Below are positions 41,674 through 51,559 of a stretch of 64,000 nucleotides of DNA, in pieces. A program made the position numbers and the translations under genes. The stretch's first letter is position 1; every line of letters begins with the position of its first letter. This DNA comes from Algicoccus sp048820935 (GTDB lineage Bacteria; Pseudomonadota; Gammaproteobacteria; Burkholderiales; Burkholderiaceae_B), in NCBI RefSeq assembly GCF_048820935.1, contig NZ_JBMERD010000005.1, forward strand, positions 124,001 to 188,000, in the 5' to 3' direction. Under the pieces are notes generated by a model, which saw only the letters and a list, made by a program, of their open reading frames with translations, had not been told where the DNA came from and did no database searches.

Positions 41674-44337
41674 TTAACCTACAACGTTGACGAGCCGTCC
41701 AGGCACAACGATGACACGTTTAACTTCACCGCTATTCAGGTGTTTTTGGACAGCTTCTTGTGCGACAGCGGCAGCCTCAATGGCTGCTTTATCAGCTTGT
41801 GCGGGTACTTGCAGACTGCCACGAACTTTACCGTTGACTTGTAACACCAAGGTGATTTCATCGGCAATTAATGCTTGCTCATCGACTTCAGGCCAAGGCG
41901 CATCGAGGATGTCGCCCATTAAAGCTTCAAATCCGAGATCGCGCCACAACTGCCAAGTAATGTGCGGCACGACTGGATAGAGCGCACGCAACAAGAGACT
42001 AAAGCCTTCTGTCAGCGCTGCGGTAGCACCTTTTTCATCTTTGAATTTTGCAGCTTCGATGGTGTTTAACATCTTCATCGTGCCTGAAACGACGGTGTTG
42101 TATTGAATCCGGTCGTAGTCAAAGTTGATCTGTTTAAGCCAGGTGTGCATTTCGCGACGCATATTGGCGACTTCACGATCGATCTGCGACCAATCTGTTT
42201 TTTCAAACTGATCAACAGACGCTTGAATCACTTCGCGATTGCGCCATGCGCAGGTCCATAAACGACGCAAGAAACGATGTGCACCATCCACCCCAGAGTC
42301 AGACCATTCCAAAGTCTGTTCGGGTGGGCTGGTAAACATCACGAATAAACGTGCTGTGTCCGCACCTTGCGTATCGATCAGACTTTGAGGGTCGACGCCA
42401 TTGTTTTTGGATTTCGACATGGTACCCACGCCGCCATAGCAAATCTCACGACCATCGGCTTTGAGTTTGGCACCCGTGATTGCTCCCCGTTCATCGTAAG
42501 TGTTTTGGACGGTTTCAGGCCAGAAATACTCCAAAGCGCCTTTCTCAGTGCGGTCGTAATAAATGTGATTGAGCACCATGCCCTGACACAACAAACGTGT
42601 GAAGGGCTCATCAAACGACAGCATGCCCAAGTCGCGCATGACTTTGGTCCAGAAGCGGGCATAGAGTAAGTGCATGACTGCGTGCTCGATCCCACCAATG
42701 TATTGATCCATGGGCATCCAGTAATCATTGCGCTCATCGACCATTGCTTGATCGTTGTCTGGGCTGGTGTAGCGCATGAAATACCAAGAGGAGTCCACAA
42801 ATGTGTCCATGGTGTCAGTTTCACGACGCGCAGGTCGGTCACATGTCGGACATTTGCAGGATAAGAAAGCCTCGTCTTTGGTCAACGGGTTTCCGGAACC
42901 ATCTGGGATTAATTGTTCAGGTAGAACAACTGGCAAATCTTCATAAGGGACTGGAACGGGGCCGCAATGATCGCAATGGATAATGGGGATAGGAGTGCCC
43001 CAGTAGCGTTGCCGTGAAATCCCCCAGTCATGCAAGCGCCAGGTGGTTTGTCGAGCACCAATCCCCATGTCTTGCAATGTTTGTGCAATTTGCTCAATCG
43101 CTTCAGAAGAGCTTAAGCCATCGAAGCGACCAGAATTGACGAGGTGGCTGTTTGTTTTTTCCGCATAACTGTCATGCCAGACTTTGTCATCAAATACTTG
43201 ATCGCCGACCTGAACGACCTGACGGATTGGCAGCTGATATCGGTTGGCAAATGCAAAGTCGCGTTCATCATGAGCTGGAACACCCATCACTGCGCCATCG
43301 CCATAGCTCATCAAGACATAGTTTCCGACCCAGACAGGTACTTCTTCGCCGGTCAACGGGTGGGTGACCACCAGACCGGTGTCCATCCCTTCTTTGTCGC
43401 GCGTGGCAATTTCAGCTTCGGTCTGCCCACCTTTTTTGCATTGTTCGATAAACTCTGCAATGGCTGGATTGTTGGCTGCAGCCACCTCGGCCAATGGGTG
43501 CTCTGGCGCAACTGCGCAGAATGTAACACCCATAATTGTATCGGCACGGGTTGTAAAGACGTACATTTTGCCGTCTTGAACCAGCTCGTTTTGTGCATTG
43601 CGAATGGTGTGGTTAAACGCAAACCGGACACCTTCACTTTTACCAATCCAGTTTTCTTGCATGGCGCGAACACGATCGGGCCAGCCTTGAAGGCGTTCAT
43701 GAACATCGGTGAGCAATTCTTGCGCATAATCGGTAATGCGTAAGTAGTAGCCAGGAATTTCACGTTTTTCGACTAGCGCACCGGATCGCCAGCCACGGCC
43801 GTCAATCACTTGCTCGTTAGCTAACACGGTGTTGTCAACCGGATCCCAATTCACTACTTGTGTTTTGCGATAAGCAATGCCTTTTTCCAGCATCTTAAGG
43901 AACAGCCATTGGTTCCATTTGTAATATTTGGGATCACATGCCGTCATCTCGCGAGACCAGTCGATTGCCAATCCCATGGCGTTCATTTGGCCTTTCATGT
44001 ATTCGATGTTGTCATAGGTCCATTGGGCAGGCGGGACCTGTGATTTGATGGCAGCGTTTTCGGCGGGCATGCCGAACGCATCCCACCCCATTGGCATCAG
44101 AACGTTATAGCCCTTCATACGCAGATGACGCGCCATCATGTCGTTGATGGTGTAGTTTCGAGCGTGACCCATGTGCAGCTTCCCACTAGGGTAGGGCAGC
44201 ATGGAGCAGGCGTAGAATTTGGGCTTGGGCTGGCCTTCTTTGTTTTTGGCGTGTTCGGTGACCCGATAGACGTCGTTTTCTGACCAGTGTTTCTGGGCGT
44301 TAGCCTCAACGAGGCTTGGCTGATAGCGTTCCTGCAT
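41674..44337 (-). CDS. leuS: Leucyl-tRNA synthetase
   Basis: Class I aminoacyl-tRNA synthetase charging tRNA-Leu, with an editing domain. From the ATG at 44337 the protein is 887 aa starting MQERYQPSLVEANAQKHW. The HIGH-type motif is HMGH (55-58) in PYPSGKLHMGHARNY. The second signature reads TMSKSKNNG, with Thr in place of the first Lys of KMSKS. The CP1 editing domain contains TTRADTIMGVTF. The upstream open frame to 44379 adds 14 unlikely residues. It is the first gene of the leuS-lptE-holA-proA-hemJ block. Confidence 0.97.
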   Translation of the reverse strand: MQERYQPSLVEANAQKHWSENDVYRVTEHAKNKEGQPKPKFYACSMLPYPSGKLHMGHARNYTINDMMARHLRMKGYNVLMPMGWDAFGMPAENAAIKSQVPPAQWTYDNIEYMKGQMNAMGLAIDWSREMTACDPKYYKWNQWLFLKMLEKGIAYRKTQVVNWDPVDNTVLANEQVIDGRGWRSGALVEKREIPGYYLRITDYAQELLTDVHERLQGWPDRVRAMQENWIGKSEGVRFAFNHTIRNAQNELVQDGKMYVFTTRADTIMGVTFCAVAPEHPLAEVAAANNPAIAEFIEQCKKGGQTEAEIATRDKEGMDTGLVVTHPLTGEEVPVWVGNYVLMSYGDGAVMGVPAHDERDFAFANRYQLPIRQVVQVGDQVFDDKVWHDSYAEKTNSHLVNSGRFDGLSSSEAIEQIAQTLQDMGIGARQTTWRLHDWGISRQRYWGTPIPIIHCDHCGPVPVPYEDLPVVLPEQLIPDGSGNPLTKDEAFLSCKCPTCDRPARRETDTMDTFVDSSWYFMRYTSPDNDQAMVDERNDYWMPMDQYIGGIEHAVMHLLYARFWTKVMRDLGMLSFDEPFTRLLCQGMVLNHIYYDRTEKGALEYFWPETVQNTYDERGAITGAKLKADGREICYGGVGTMSKSKNNGVDPQSLIDTQGADTARLFVMFTSPPEQTLEWSDSGVDGAHRFLRRLWTCAWRNREVIQASVDQFEKTDWSQIDREVANMRREMHTWLKQINFDYDRIQYNTVVSGTMKMLNTIEAAKFKDEKGATAALTEGFSLLLRALYPVVPHITWQLWRDLGFEALMGDILDAPWPEVDEQALIADEITLVLQVNGKVRGSLQVPAQADKAAIEAAAVAQEAVQKHLNSGEVKRVIVVPGRLVNVVG

Positions 44338-44536
44338 GCGTATGGATACCAGTAATCGTTGGAATAAGAATTTGTCCACATCAAGGTAGACAGTAATCCG
44401 TCATTATAGAAGATGCGAACAGTTTGTTTGTTCTGAATGGATTTAAATGGATGGATGCCTGTGTGGACAGATGGTGATGATGGATGCGTTTAGATTCAGA
44501 AGAGACTCAGGAGAGAAGTGTAAGGACAAACACAAC

Positions 44537-44567
44537 AAGCCGATCATCTTTAAAGGATGATCGGCTT
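44537..44567 (-). terminator. Stem-loop terminator candidate after rpmG
   Basis: Perfect 12-bp arms AAGCCGATCATC (44537-44548) and GATGATCGGCTT (44556-44567) with a 7-nt loop. The following minus-strand sequence is GTTGTGTTTG, so the T tract is weak. Position between rpmG and leuS fits a transcript end. Confidence 0.6.
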
Positions 44568-44621
44568 CGGTGACCTCTCGCACAGGAATATCAGACGGGT
44601 CTGATGACCGCTGTGCTGAAA

Positions 44622-44792
44622 TTACTTGAGTCTTGCTTCTTTGTACTCGACGTGCTTACGGACAACCGGGTCATACTTCATCATGGACAGTTTGTCGGGG
44701 TTGTTGCGTTTGTTTTTTGTGGTCGTGTAGAAGTGACCGGTGCCTGCTGTGGAAGCAAGCTTAACTTTTTCTCGTGTACCTTTTGTGGCCAT
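44622..44792 (-). CDS. rpmG: 50S ribosomal protein L33
   Basis: Small ribosomal protein of the large subunit near the E site. The 56-aa sequence starts MATKGTREKVKLASTAGTGH and ends VRKHVEYKEARLK. It lacks cysteines, so it is the zinc-independent form. It lies 111 bp downstream of rpmB on the same strand, the usual rpmB-rpmG pair. The spacer between them shows no gene. Confidence 0.96.
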   Translation of the reverse strand: MATKGTREKVKLASTAGTGHFYTTTKNKRNNPDKLSMMKYDPVVRKHVEYKEARLK

Positions 44793-44903
44793 TTGATGAC
44801 TCCGTTGGGTCGATGTTTATAGGCGGTCGTGTTGGGTTCAGCACGACGTTGAAATAGCGCAGTTTCTTGTTCAGATCGAGGTGCGCTAATTTCAGTTTGT
44901 TCT

Positions 44904-45140
44904 TTACGCGATTTCGCCGCGTGCGCGCAGATCTGCTAACACGGTATCAATACCGAGTTTGTCGATCGTGCGGATACCGTTTGCGCTCACACGCAGACGA
45001 ACCCAGCGGTTTTCGCTTTCAACCCAGAAACGACGTGACTGCAGATTTGGCAGAAAACGACGCTTTGTTTTGTTGTTTGCGTGGGAAACATTGTTGCCCA
45101 CAATGGGGCCTTTACCAGTAACTTGACAGACTCGTGCCAT
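44904..45140 (-). CDS. rpmB: 50S ribosomal protein L28
   Basis: Ribosomal protein of the large subunit. The 78-aa sequence MARVCQVTGKGPIVGNNVSH, then NKTKRRFLPNLQSRRFWVES, matches the L28 family throughout. Only one cysteine is present, so it is the form without a zinc finger. First gene of the rpmBG pair. Confidence 0.97.
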   Translation of the reverse strand: MARVCQVTGKGPIVGNNVSHANNKTKRRFLPNLQSRRFWVESENRWVRLRVSANGIRTIDKLGIDTVLADLRARGEIA

Positions 45141-45526
45141 GGTTGCACCTTTCTAAGAATTCACTATGCGTTAGAGCTTCAGATCTGTAGTCAAACCTGC
45201 CATTGACAGGGGATAGAGCTAATTCAGCACAAAACGATGTGTGCGTTTACTCGTAACCGCAGATCCGGGAAACAGAGAAGTATATATCGAATTACGCATT
45301 TGAGACAAATAATTGATTTGAAAATTCGATTTTCTCGTTCAAAGTTGGTTGCATTAAAGCTTGAATGGTTATAAAACTTAGTGACTAAGAGTTTAGTAAT
45401 TACCTTGTTTTTGTCGGTAAAGTGATAAGCCTAGGTAGAATGTGACTGGATTGTGACTGTAAACAGGTTACTTAGGATGATTCTTCGTGACCGACATCAA
45501 TTTTCATTCAATTGGAGAGGTGTGTT
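45141..45526. other. Intergenic region before cfa with candidate operators
   Basis: A 386-bp region without a gene. It contains a perfect 13-bp palindrome CTTAGTGACTAAG (45377-45389) and a direct repeat TGTGACTG at 45441-45448 and 45452-45459, one helical turn apart. These are candidate regulator sites for the cfa promoter; no factor can be named. Confidence 0.45.
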
Positions 45527-46789
45527 TTGAATCCCGTGATCAGCTTAGTTGAAAAGAAACTTGCCGAATTGCCGGTTGGCGTGCGATTGATACTCAAAGA
45601 TGGGGCAACGGTGGGGCCAGCCGATGCCAAAGTGGTCATCGCTGTTCATGACATGGGGGCTCTAAGAAGTTTGTCGACTGGCGATATCGGTAAGATCGGC
45701 GAGGATTATGTTGAGGGTCGAATTGATATACAGAGCAACATGCGCGATCTGATGGCAGCTGCCGCTGCGATACTACCAAGTTCGCCAGTGGAGGCGGCCA
45801 GTAAGGGCGCATGGGGACAGCTGGTTAAAAGACTTGTGTCGGTTTGGCGTCATTCGATCGAGCGCGATGCACAACAGATTGAGTTTCATTACGACTTGTC
45901 TGATGATTTTTATGCGTTGTGGCTCGATCCGCGTCGTGTTTATTCGTGTGCGTACTATCAAGAACCTGAGATGTCACTGGCTCAAGCACAAGAAGCCAAA
46001 CTAGATCACATCTGTCGCAAGTTACGCCTACAGCCTGGTGAGCGATTTATTGATGTTGGGTCTGGCTGGGGTGGTTTGCTACTTTGGGCTGCGGAAAATT
46101 ATGGCGTCGATGCCACAGGGATTACGTTGTCACGCAACCAACATGCCCGAGTTTCACAGCTCATTGAAGAGAAAGGTTTATCAGGTCGAGTTCGGGTGAA
46201 ATTGCTAGATTATCGAAAGCTGCCCGAAGACGAACCTTTCGACAAGATTGCGTCTGTCGGAATGTTTGAGCACGTTGGAAGTGCGCAACTTGTGGAGTAT
46301 TTTGATCGACTCCGACGTTTACTCAAGCCGGGTGGTCTCATCCTGAACCATGGCATTACCGCAGGTGGTGTGGAAAACACCCAGTTAGGTCATGGTATGG
46401 GGGATTTTATTGAGAAGTATATTTTCCCTGGCGGTGAGCTTGTACATATTGGTCGCGTTCTGACTGCAATGGGTAATGCTGGACTGGAGTCTGTGGACGT
46501 TGAAAACTTGCGTCCTCATTATGCGCGCACACTCTGGGCTTGGAGTGATGCGCTGGAAGAGAATCTGGATGCGGCACGCGAGATACTCAATACACCACAA
46601 GGTCTGAAATCATTGCGGGCTTATCGTTTGTATCTGGCGGGTAGTGCGGCTGGTTTTGAAAACGGTTGGATGGCGCTGTATCAAATTGTTGGTCAATCTT
46701 TACCGCATACGGCGCGCGCGGATGAGCTTGATCTGCCAACTGATCTCGCTTACCCGTGGCGTCGTGATTACATGTATACAAAACCTTAA
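45527..46789 (+). CDS. cfa: Cyclopropane-fatty-acyl-phospholipid synthase
   Basis: SAM-dependent methylene transfer to unsaturated acyl chains of membrane phospholipids, typically in stationary phase or acid stress. The 420-aa protein has the SAM-binding FIDVGSGWGGLLLWAAENYGV, the FHYDLSDDFYALWLDPRRVYSCAYY region that defines the family, and FDKIASVGMFEHVG. The start is probably TTG at 45527, six bases after GAGAGG; an upstream TTG at 45512 overlaps that ribosome-binding site. No ATG is available in frame nearby. Confidence 0.93.
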   Translation: MNPVISLVEKKLAELPVGVRLILKDGATVGPADAKVVIAVHDMGALRSLSTGDIGKIGEDYVEGRIDIQSNMRDLMAAAAAILPSSPVEAASKGAWGQLVKRLVSVWRHSIERDAQQIEFHYDLSDDFYALWLDPRRVYSCAYYQEPEMSLAQAQEAKLDHICRKLRLQPGERFIDVGSGWGGLLLWAAENYGVDATGITLSRNQHARVSQLIEEKGLSGRVRVKLLDYRKLPEDEPFDKIASVGMFEHVGSAQLVEYFDRLRRLLKPGGLILNHGITAGGVENTQLGHGMGDFIEKYIFPGGELVHIGRVLTAMGNAGLESVDVENLRPHYARTLWAWSDALEENLDAAREILNTPQGLKSLRAYRLYLAGSAAGFENGWMALYQIVGQSLPHTARADELDLPTDLAYPWRRDYMYTKP

Positions 46790-46803
46790 TATAATTTTGC
46801 GGT

Positions 46804-47799
46804 TCAGGTGATTTTTTGCATCACTTGAGCCGCAATTTCAAAAGATCTTAAACGTGCTTGATGATCAAAAATCTGTCCTGTGATCATCAATTCCTGTGGA
46901 GACGTTTGCGCCAAGATACTGCGTAAGCCCGTTTCTAAGGTTTCCGGTGAGCCATACACTGAACACGCCAACATGCGCTCGACCATGACGCGCTCACTAT
47001 CGGTCCAGAAAGTATTGATGTCGTCGATCGGTGGTGAAAGTTTTCCGCGGGTATTGCGACGCATCCGAACAAATTGTTGTTGAAGTGACGTGTATAGGTA
47101 ACGCGCTTCCTCATCAGTTTCTGCTGCGACCACATTGACAAGCACCATCGCATAGGGTTTATCCAAATAAGCCGAGGGTTTAAAGGTTTGTCGATAGACG
47201 GTTAATGCGTCCATCAAATCAGCGGGTGCGAAGTGCGATGCAAAGGCGTAAGGTAGCCCAAAGTGCGCCGCTAGTTGAGCACCATATAGGCTAGAGCCAA
47301 GTATCCAAACAGGTACTTGTGTACCCATACCTGGAATGGCTCGAACGCGCTGTCCCGGTTCTTCGGGGCCGAGGTAATGCATGAGTTCAAGAACATCCTG
47401 AGGGAACTGATCGCTGCTGGACTGTAAATCGCGTCTTAGGGCGCGCGCGGTACCTGGGTCTGTCCCCGGTGCGCGACCAAGCCCCAAGTCAATCCGATCT
47501 GGATAGAGTGTAGCCAAGGTACCAAACTGCTCAGCAATGACCAGAGGCGCGTGATTTGGCAGCATGACCCCACCTGATCCAACACGAATGTGTTGCGTAG
47601 CGGCGGCCACATAGCCAATGAGTACAGAGGTTGCCGAACTTGCAATACCGATCATGTTGTGGTGTTCGGCGAGCCAGTATCGTTTGTAGCCGAGTGTTTC
47701 GGCATGTTGGGCCAAATCTCTTGTGTTCCTGAGGGCATCAGCAGCATTCAGGCCTTCCGGGATGGGTGCAAGATCCAGAACTGAATAGGGAATGGACAT
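46804..47799 (-). CDS. Luciferase-like (LLM) FMN-dependent oxidoreductase
   Basis: Flavin-dependent monooxygenase-like protein of the bacterial luciferase superfamily, YhbW/MsnO8 subgroup; substrate unknown. The 331-aa protein starts MSIPYSVLDLAPIPEG at ATG 47799 and has WLAEHHNMIGIASSATSVLIGYVAAAT and RIDLGLGRAPGTDPGTARALR, both diagnostic. The open frame continues 34 codons upstream but has no family similarity there. It is convergent with cfa and divergent from the thiolase. Confidence 0.9.
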   Translation of the reverse strand: MSIPYSVLDLAPIPEGLNAADALRNTRDLAQHAETLGYKRYWLAEHHNMIGIASSATSVLIGYVAAATQHIRVGSGGVMLPNHAPLVIAEQFGTLATLYPDRIDLGLGRAPGTDPGTARALRRDLQSSSDQFPQDVLELMHYLGPEEPGQRVRAIPGMGTQVPVWILGSSLYGAQLAAHFGLPYAFASHFAPADLMDALTVYRQTFKPSAYLDKPYAMVLVNVVAAETDEEARYLYTSLQQQFVRMRRNTRGKLSPPIDDINTFWTDSERVMVERMLACSVYGSPETLETGLRSILAQTSPQELMITGQIFDHQARLRSFEIAAQVMQKIT

Positions 47800-48040
47800 G
47801 AATTTCCTAAAAAACATTAAAGGTTGCGTTATGCTCAGAGAATGATGATGTCGATCTGTAAATATCTCTGAGGTCGATCTGATTTGGATAGAGTAAGACA
47901 AGGACGACGCTCAGATCAAGAAATGCATTCAGAAATGAAAGGATTGTCTGCTGACAAGCAGATGAATGTTTTATGATGTCATATAGTAGTGTCTTCGCTC
48001 GATAGACAGAGTCTGAAAACTTAAAGGCAAGGAGCAAATT

Positions 48041-49222
48041 ATGCGTGAAGTCTGGGTAACGGCGGCCGTACGGACAGCTGTAGGTGATTTTGGTGGTGGT
48101 CTGAAAGATGTAAGCCCAATTGATTTGGGTACAACCGTGGTGAAGGCTGTGCTTGAGCGCAGCGGTGTCACTGGTGAAGATGTCGGTCATCTGGCATTTG
48201 GTCAAGTTGTGCCTACAGAGCCGCGTGATTTGTATATGTCACGCGTGGTGTCTCTGAACGCTGGTTTGCCTCAGGAATCCGTGGCGTTTAACGTCAACCG
48301 TTTGTGCGGTTCTGGCTTGCAAGCTGTCGTTTCAGCTGCACAGTCCATCTTGTTGGGCGACACAGAAATGGCTATCGGTGGCGGTACAGAGAACATGAGC
48401 CGCGGCGGTTATTTGTCCGAAGCCATGCGTTCTGGTGCTCGTATGGGTGACACCAAAGTCAGCGATATGATGGTTGCAGCCCTCACAGACCCATTTAGTC
48501 GTTTGCATATGGGTGTGACCGCTGAGAACGTAGCTAAACAGTTTGAGATCAGCCGTGAAGATCAAGACGCGTTGGCCGTTGAATCTCACAAGCGTGCTGT
48601 GCGTGCTGTGGAAGAAGGTCGTTTTGATTCACAGATCGTGCCTGTCGTGATTAAAACGCGCAAGGGTGAAGTGATCTTTGATAAAGATGAGCATCCACGT
48701 GCAGGTACCACGATGGAGTCGCTGGCCAAGTTGCGTACAGTCTTTGTAAAAGAAAACGGTACGGTGACTGCGGGTAACGCATCAGGTATTAACGATGGTG
48801 CAGCTGCACTGATGTTGATGAGCGGTGAAGCTGTGAAGTCGAGTGGTGTCAAACCACTGGCGCGTCTGGTTGCTTACGCTCATGCAGGTGTGGATCCAAG
48901 CATTATGGGGATTGGCCCAGTGCCTGCATCACGCGCAGTGCTAGAAAAAGCTGGTCTGACGCTTGAGCAGATGGATGTGATTGAAGCCAACGAAGCATTT
49001 GCTGCACAAGCTTGCGCTGTGAGTAAAGAAATGGGCTTTGATCCTGATAAAGTGAACCCGAACGGTAGTGGTATTTCACTGGGTCACCCCATCGGTGCTA
49101 CAGGTGCGATCGTTTCCGTGAAAGCGATTCACGAACTGCATCGTACCGGCGGTCGCTATGCTTTGGTGACCATGTGTATTGGTGGTGGTCAGGGTATTGC
49201 TGCGATTTTTGAGCGTGCCTAA
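48041..49222 (+). CDS. Acetyl-CoA acetyltransferase (thiolase)
   Basis: Condenses two acetyl-CoA or cleaves acetoacetyl-CoA. The 393-aa protein has nucleophile Cys89 in NRLCGSGLQAV, His349 in GHPIGATGA and Cys379 in CIGGGQG. An AAGGAG site precedes the ATG. It is monocistronic with a strong terminator. A phaA/atoB role in PHB or acetoacetate metabolism is plausible, and a link to the 3-oxoacid CoA-transferase at 22 kb is inferred only from function. Confidence 0.94.
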   Translation: MREVWVTAAVRTAVGDFGGGLKDVSPIDLGTTVVKAVLERSGVTGEDVGHLAFGQVVPTEPRDLYMSRVVSLNAGLPQESVAFNVNRLCGSGLQAVVSAAQSILLGDTEMAIGGGTENMSRGGYLSEAMRSGARMGDTKVSDMMVAALTDPFSRLHMGVTAENVAKQFEISREDQDALAVESHKRAVRAVEEGRFDSQIVPVVIKTRKGEVIFDKDEHPRAGTTMESLAKLRTVFVKENGTVTAGNASGINDGAAALMLMSGEAVKSSGVKPLARLVAYAHAGVDPSIMGIGPVPASRAVLEKAGLTLEQMDVIEANEAFAAQACAVSKEMGFDPDKVNPNGSGISLGHPIGATGAIVSVKAIHELHRTGGRYALVTMCIGGGQGIAAIFERA

Positions 49223-49277
49223 AACGTTGTTGTAGCCTTAGACTTAATAACTAGGTCCGCGGTTCATCACGTTTGAT

Positions 49278-49317
49278 AAAAAGCCGACTTTTCAGATGTC
49301 TGAGAAGTCGGCTTTTT
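49278..49317. terminator. Bidirectional intrinsic terminator between thiolase and radC
   Basis: AAAAAGCCGACTT (49278-49290) and AAGTCGGCTTTTT (49305-49317) form a long stem with TCAGA/TCTGA inside, with a T or A run at both ends. It serves the two convergent genes. Confidence 0.9.
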
Positions 49318-49332
49318 CAATGAGTGTGTGGA

Positions 49333-50028
49333 TTATGCTGCTTCATATAAACGTAAATGACCGAGCTCTGCCAAAGAAGTGACCTCTGGTCCGGCGACGA
49401 TTAAATGATCCAGCAGCGCAATATCTAGACCCATCAGAATTTGCGCTAATTCATGTGTGAGTTGGATATCGGCGGGGCTGGGTGAAGGATTGCCTGAAGG
49501 GTGGTTGTGAATCAAAATGACACTGGCTGCGTTTGAAGCCAGCGCAATGCGGGCAACTTCGCGCGGATAGATGGGCGTTTCATACAAAGTGCCTTTTGAT
49601 ACGGTTTGTTGCCCAAGAACGTGCCCCATGGCATCGAGCATAATCATTTGGCAGTGTTCGATGTCTAAGTGTGACATCGCGGTTCTGCAAAAATCACGAA
49701 CCATGGCGGGGCTTGTGAGTGGCTCACCTCGTTGTAATGAAGCCAGCGATGCCCGTCTGCCCAGCTCGAATGCCGCCACCAAAAGGCAGGCTTTTGCAAC
49801 CCCGATGCCGGGTTTCGTGCATAATTGATCCGTTTTTAACCGTGGCAAGCCTGCCACGCCTTGACTGGTTTGCAGAATTTCTTGTGCCAGCATAAAGACA
49901 GATTTACCTGTGATACCAGTCCCTAAGAGCAATGCAAGTAGCTCGGCATCCGTGAGTGCTTGTGCGCCAAACTTCAATAATCTTTCACGGGGTCTGGTTT
50001 CAGATGGAAGGTTTTCGGATAAAGCCAT
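49333..50028 (-). CDS. radC: RadC family JAB-domain protein
   Basis: Predicted metal-dependent JAMM/MPN protein; its role in DNA repair is disputed in the literature. The 231-aa sequence has a helix-hairpin-helix-like N-terminus (LSENLPSETRPRERLLKFG) and the JAMM motif HNHPSG at 174-179 with Asp187. Normal length. It is divergent from the slpA-ispH operon. Confidence 0.95.
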   Translation of the reverse strand: MALSENLPSETRPRERLLKFGAQALTDAELLALLLGTGITGKSVFMLAQEILQTSQGVAGLPRLKTDQLCTKPGIGVAKACLLVAAFELGRRASLASLQRGEPLTSPAMVRDFCRTAMSHLDIEHCQMIMLDAMGHVLGQQTVSKGTLYETPIYPREVARIALASNAASVILIHNHPSGNPSPSPADIQLTHELAQILMGLDIALLDHLIVAGPEVTSLAELGHLRLYEAA

Positions 50029-50085
50029 GGATCTGCCCTAAAATCATACGTTTCATATCTTCACATGTTCCAAAGGGAGTTATCT

Positions 50086-50547
50086 ATGTCCAACCCAGCT
50101 GTTGTCCAGTCGGATTCTTACCTGACGCTGCATTACCGCATCGTTTTGATTGATGGTCCGGGTGCTGGAACGGCATTGATTGATACCTTTGATGATCGAC
50201 CCGCCACATTGCAGATGGGGGCAGGTCAGTGGTCGCCCGAAATGGAGGCGACACTACTTGGGCGCGCAGAGGGTGAGTCGTTTACCATCTCTTTATTGCC
50301 TGAGCAGGCTTATGGTGAGCGCAACCCAGAGTTGTTGCAGTGGCTGAGTCTGGATGCGTTTTGGGATAGCATGGATGAACATGCGCCACCTTCACCGGGA
50401 GATCTGGTGAATTTTGATGCCCCTCATGGTGGACAGTATTCCGGTATTTTTAAGGAATTGACCAGCGAGGGCGCGTTGTTTGATTTCAATCATCCATTGG
50501 CTGGGCGCTCGCTCAGGCTGGATGTTAATTTGATTGGAGTGATTTGA
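50086..50547 (+). CDS. FKBP-type peptidyl-prolyl isomerase (SlpA-like)
   Basis: Predicted SlyD/SlpA-type isomerase and chaperone. The 153-aa protein from ATG 50086 (MSNPAVVQSDSYLTLHYRI), after AAGGGAG, has the FKBP core with the inserted flap ending in PEQAYGERNPELLQ. The C-terminus is close to the fold end, without the His-rich tail of SlyD. Its stop overlaps the ispH start codon by one base, the conserved slpA-ispH pairing. Confidence 0.9.
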   Translation: MSNPAVVQSDSYLTLHYRIVLIDGPGAGTALIDTFDDRPATLQMGAGQWSPEMEATLLGRAEGESFTISLLPEQAYGERNPELLQWLSLDAFWDSMDEHAPPSPGDLVNFDAPHGGQYSGIFKELTSEGALFDFNHPLAGRSLRLDVNLIGVI

Positions 50548-51527
50548 TGTCGAATCAGGGACGAGAGCAAGTTTTAGCTCAAAATGCTGAAATTGTGTTG
50601 GCGCAACCGCGCGGATTTTGTGCAGGCGTTGATCGTGCCATTGATATCGTTGAACGTGCGCTGGAAATTCATGGCTCGCCCGTGTATGTGCGTCATGAAA
50701 TTGTACATAACCGCTATGTTGTGGATGGGTTGCGCGACAAAGGTGCTGTGTTCGTTAAAGAGCTCGACGAAGTGCCCGCAGGCTCGATTGTGGTTTTTTC
50801 TGCGCATGGTGTATCGCTTGCCATTAAGGATGAAGCAAAAAAACGCGGTTTACAAGTGTTTGATGCAACCTGTCCATTAGTAACCAAAGTTCATGTTCAA
50901 GTCGCCAAAATGCGTAAAGATGGCTTGGAAGTCATTATGATCGGTCATCAGGGGCATCCTGAAGTGGAAGGCACACTAGGTCAGTCTGGTGAAGGCATGT
51001 ATTTGGTTGAAGATGTTGAAGACGTACAAAATCTCCAAGTGCGTGATCCCTCTAAATTGGCATTTGTGACACAAACGACGTTGTCCGTGGATGATGCGGC
51101 GCAAGTTGCCCAGGCGCTCAGAGACCGTTTTCCTGGTATTCAAGAGCCTAAAAAGAGTGACATTTGTTACGCCACGCAGAATCGTCAAGATGCCGTGAAG
51201 TTGTTAGCTCAGCGTTGCGATGTGGTTATTGTGGTGGGCAGTCAAAACAGCTCGAACTCTAATCGTTTGCGTGAAGTTGCCGATCGTTTGGGTGTGCCAG
51301 CGTATTTGATCGATACGGTCGAAAGTGTGGATCCCCTCTGGATCGAGGGCAAAATCGCGGTTGGTGTGACCGCTGGGGCCTCTGCACCAGAAGAATTGGT
51401 GCAACAGATCGTACAACGATTGAAAGAATTGGGTGCTGTATCGGTCAGAACGATGGACGGACTGATTGAAAGCGTGTCCTTTCCTTTGCCTCGTGAGTTA
51501 AGTCGTAAATTGCAAGCATCAAATTAA
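50547..51527 (+). CDS. ispH: 4-hydroxy-3-methylbut-2-enyl diphosphate reductase
   Basis: Last step of the MEP isoprenoid pathway, a [4Fe-4S] enzyme yielding IPP and DMAPP. The 326-aa protein has the three cluster cysteines Cys25 (PRGFCAGVDRA), Cys109 (DATCPLVTKVH) and Cys207 (DICYATQNRQ). ATG 50547 overlaps the preceding TGA. Normal length for the family. A strong terminator follows. Confidence 0.97.
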   Translation: MSNQGREQVLAQNAEIVLAQPRGFCAGVDRAIDIVERALEIHGSPVYVRHEIVHNRYVVDGLRDKGAVFVKELDEVPAGSIVVFSAHGVSLAIKDEAKKRGLQVFDATCPLVTKVHVQVAKMRKDGLEVIMIGHQGHPEVEGTLGQSGEGMYLVEDVEDVQNLQVRDPSKLAFVTQTTLSVDDAAQVAQALRDRFPGIQEPKKSDICYATQNRQDAVKLLAQRCDVVIVVGSQNSSNSNRLREVADRLGVPAYLIDTVESVDPLWIEGKIAVGVTAGASAPEELVQQIVQRLKELGAVSVRTMDGLIESVSFPLPRELSRKLQASN

Positions 51528-51559
51528 TCTTAAAGGTTTATCCAACAAATAATTGTCGT

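Noticed and set aside
43144..43743. 199-codon plus-strand ORF antisense to leuS
   Set aside because: It is entirely within the well-supported leuS coding sequence and reflects its codon bias.
47807..48205. 132-codon minus-strand ORF upstream of and into the thiolase gene
   Set aside because: Overlaps the thiolase coding region and promoter on the opposite strand; no recognisable features.
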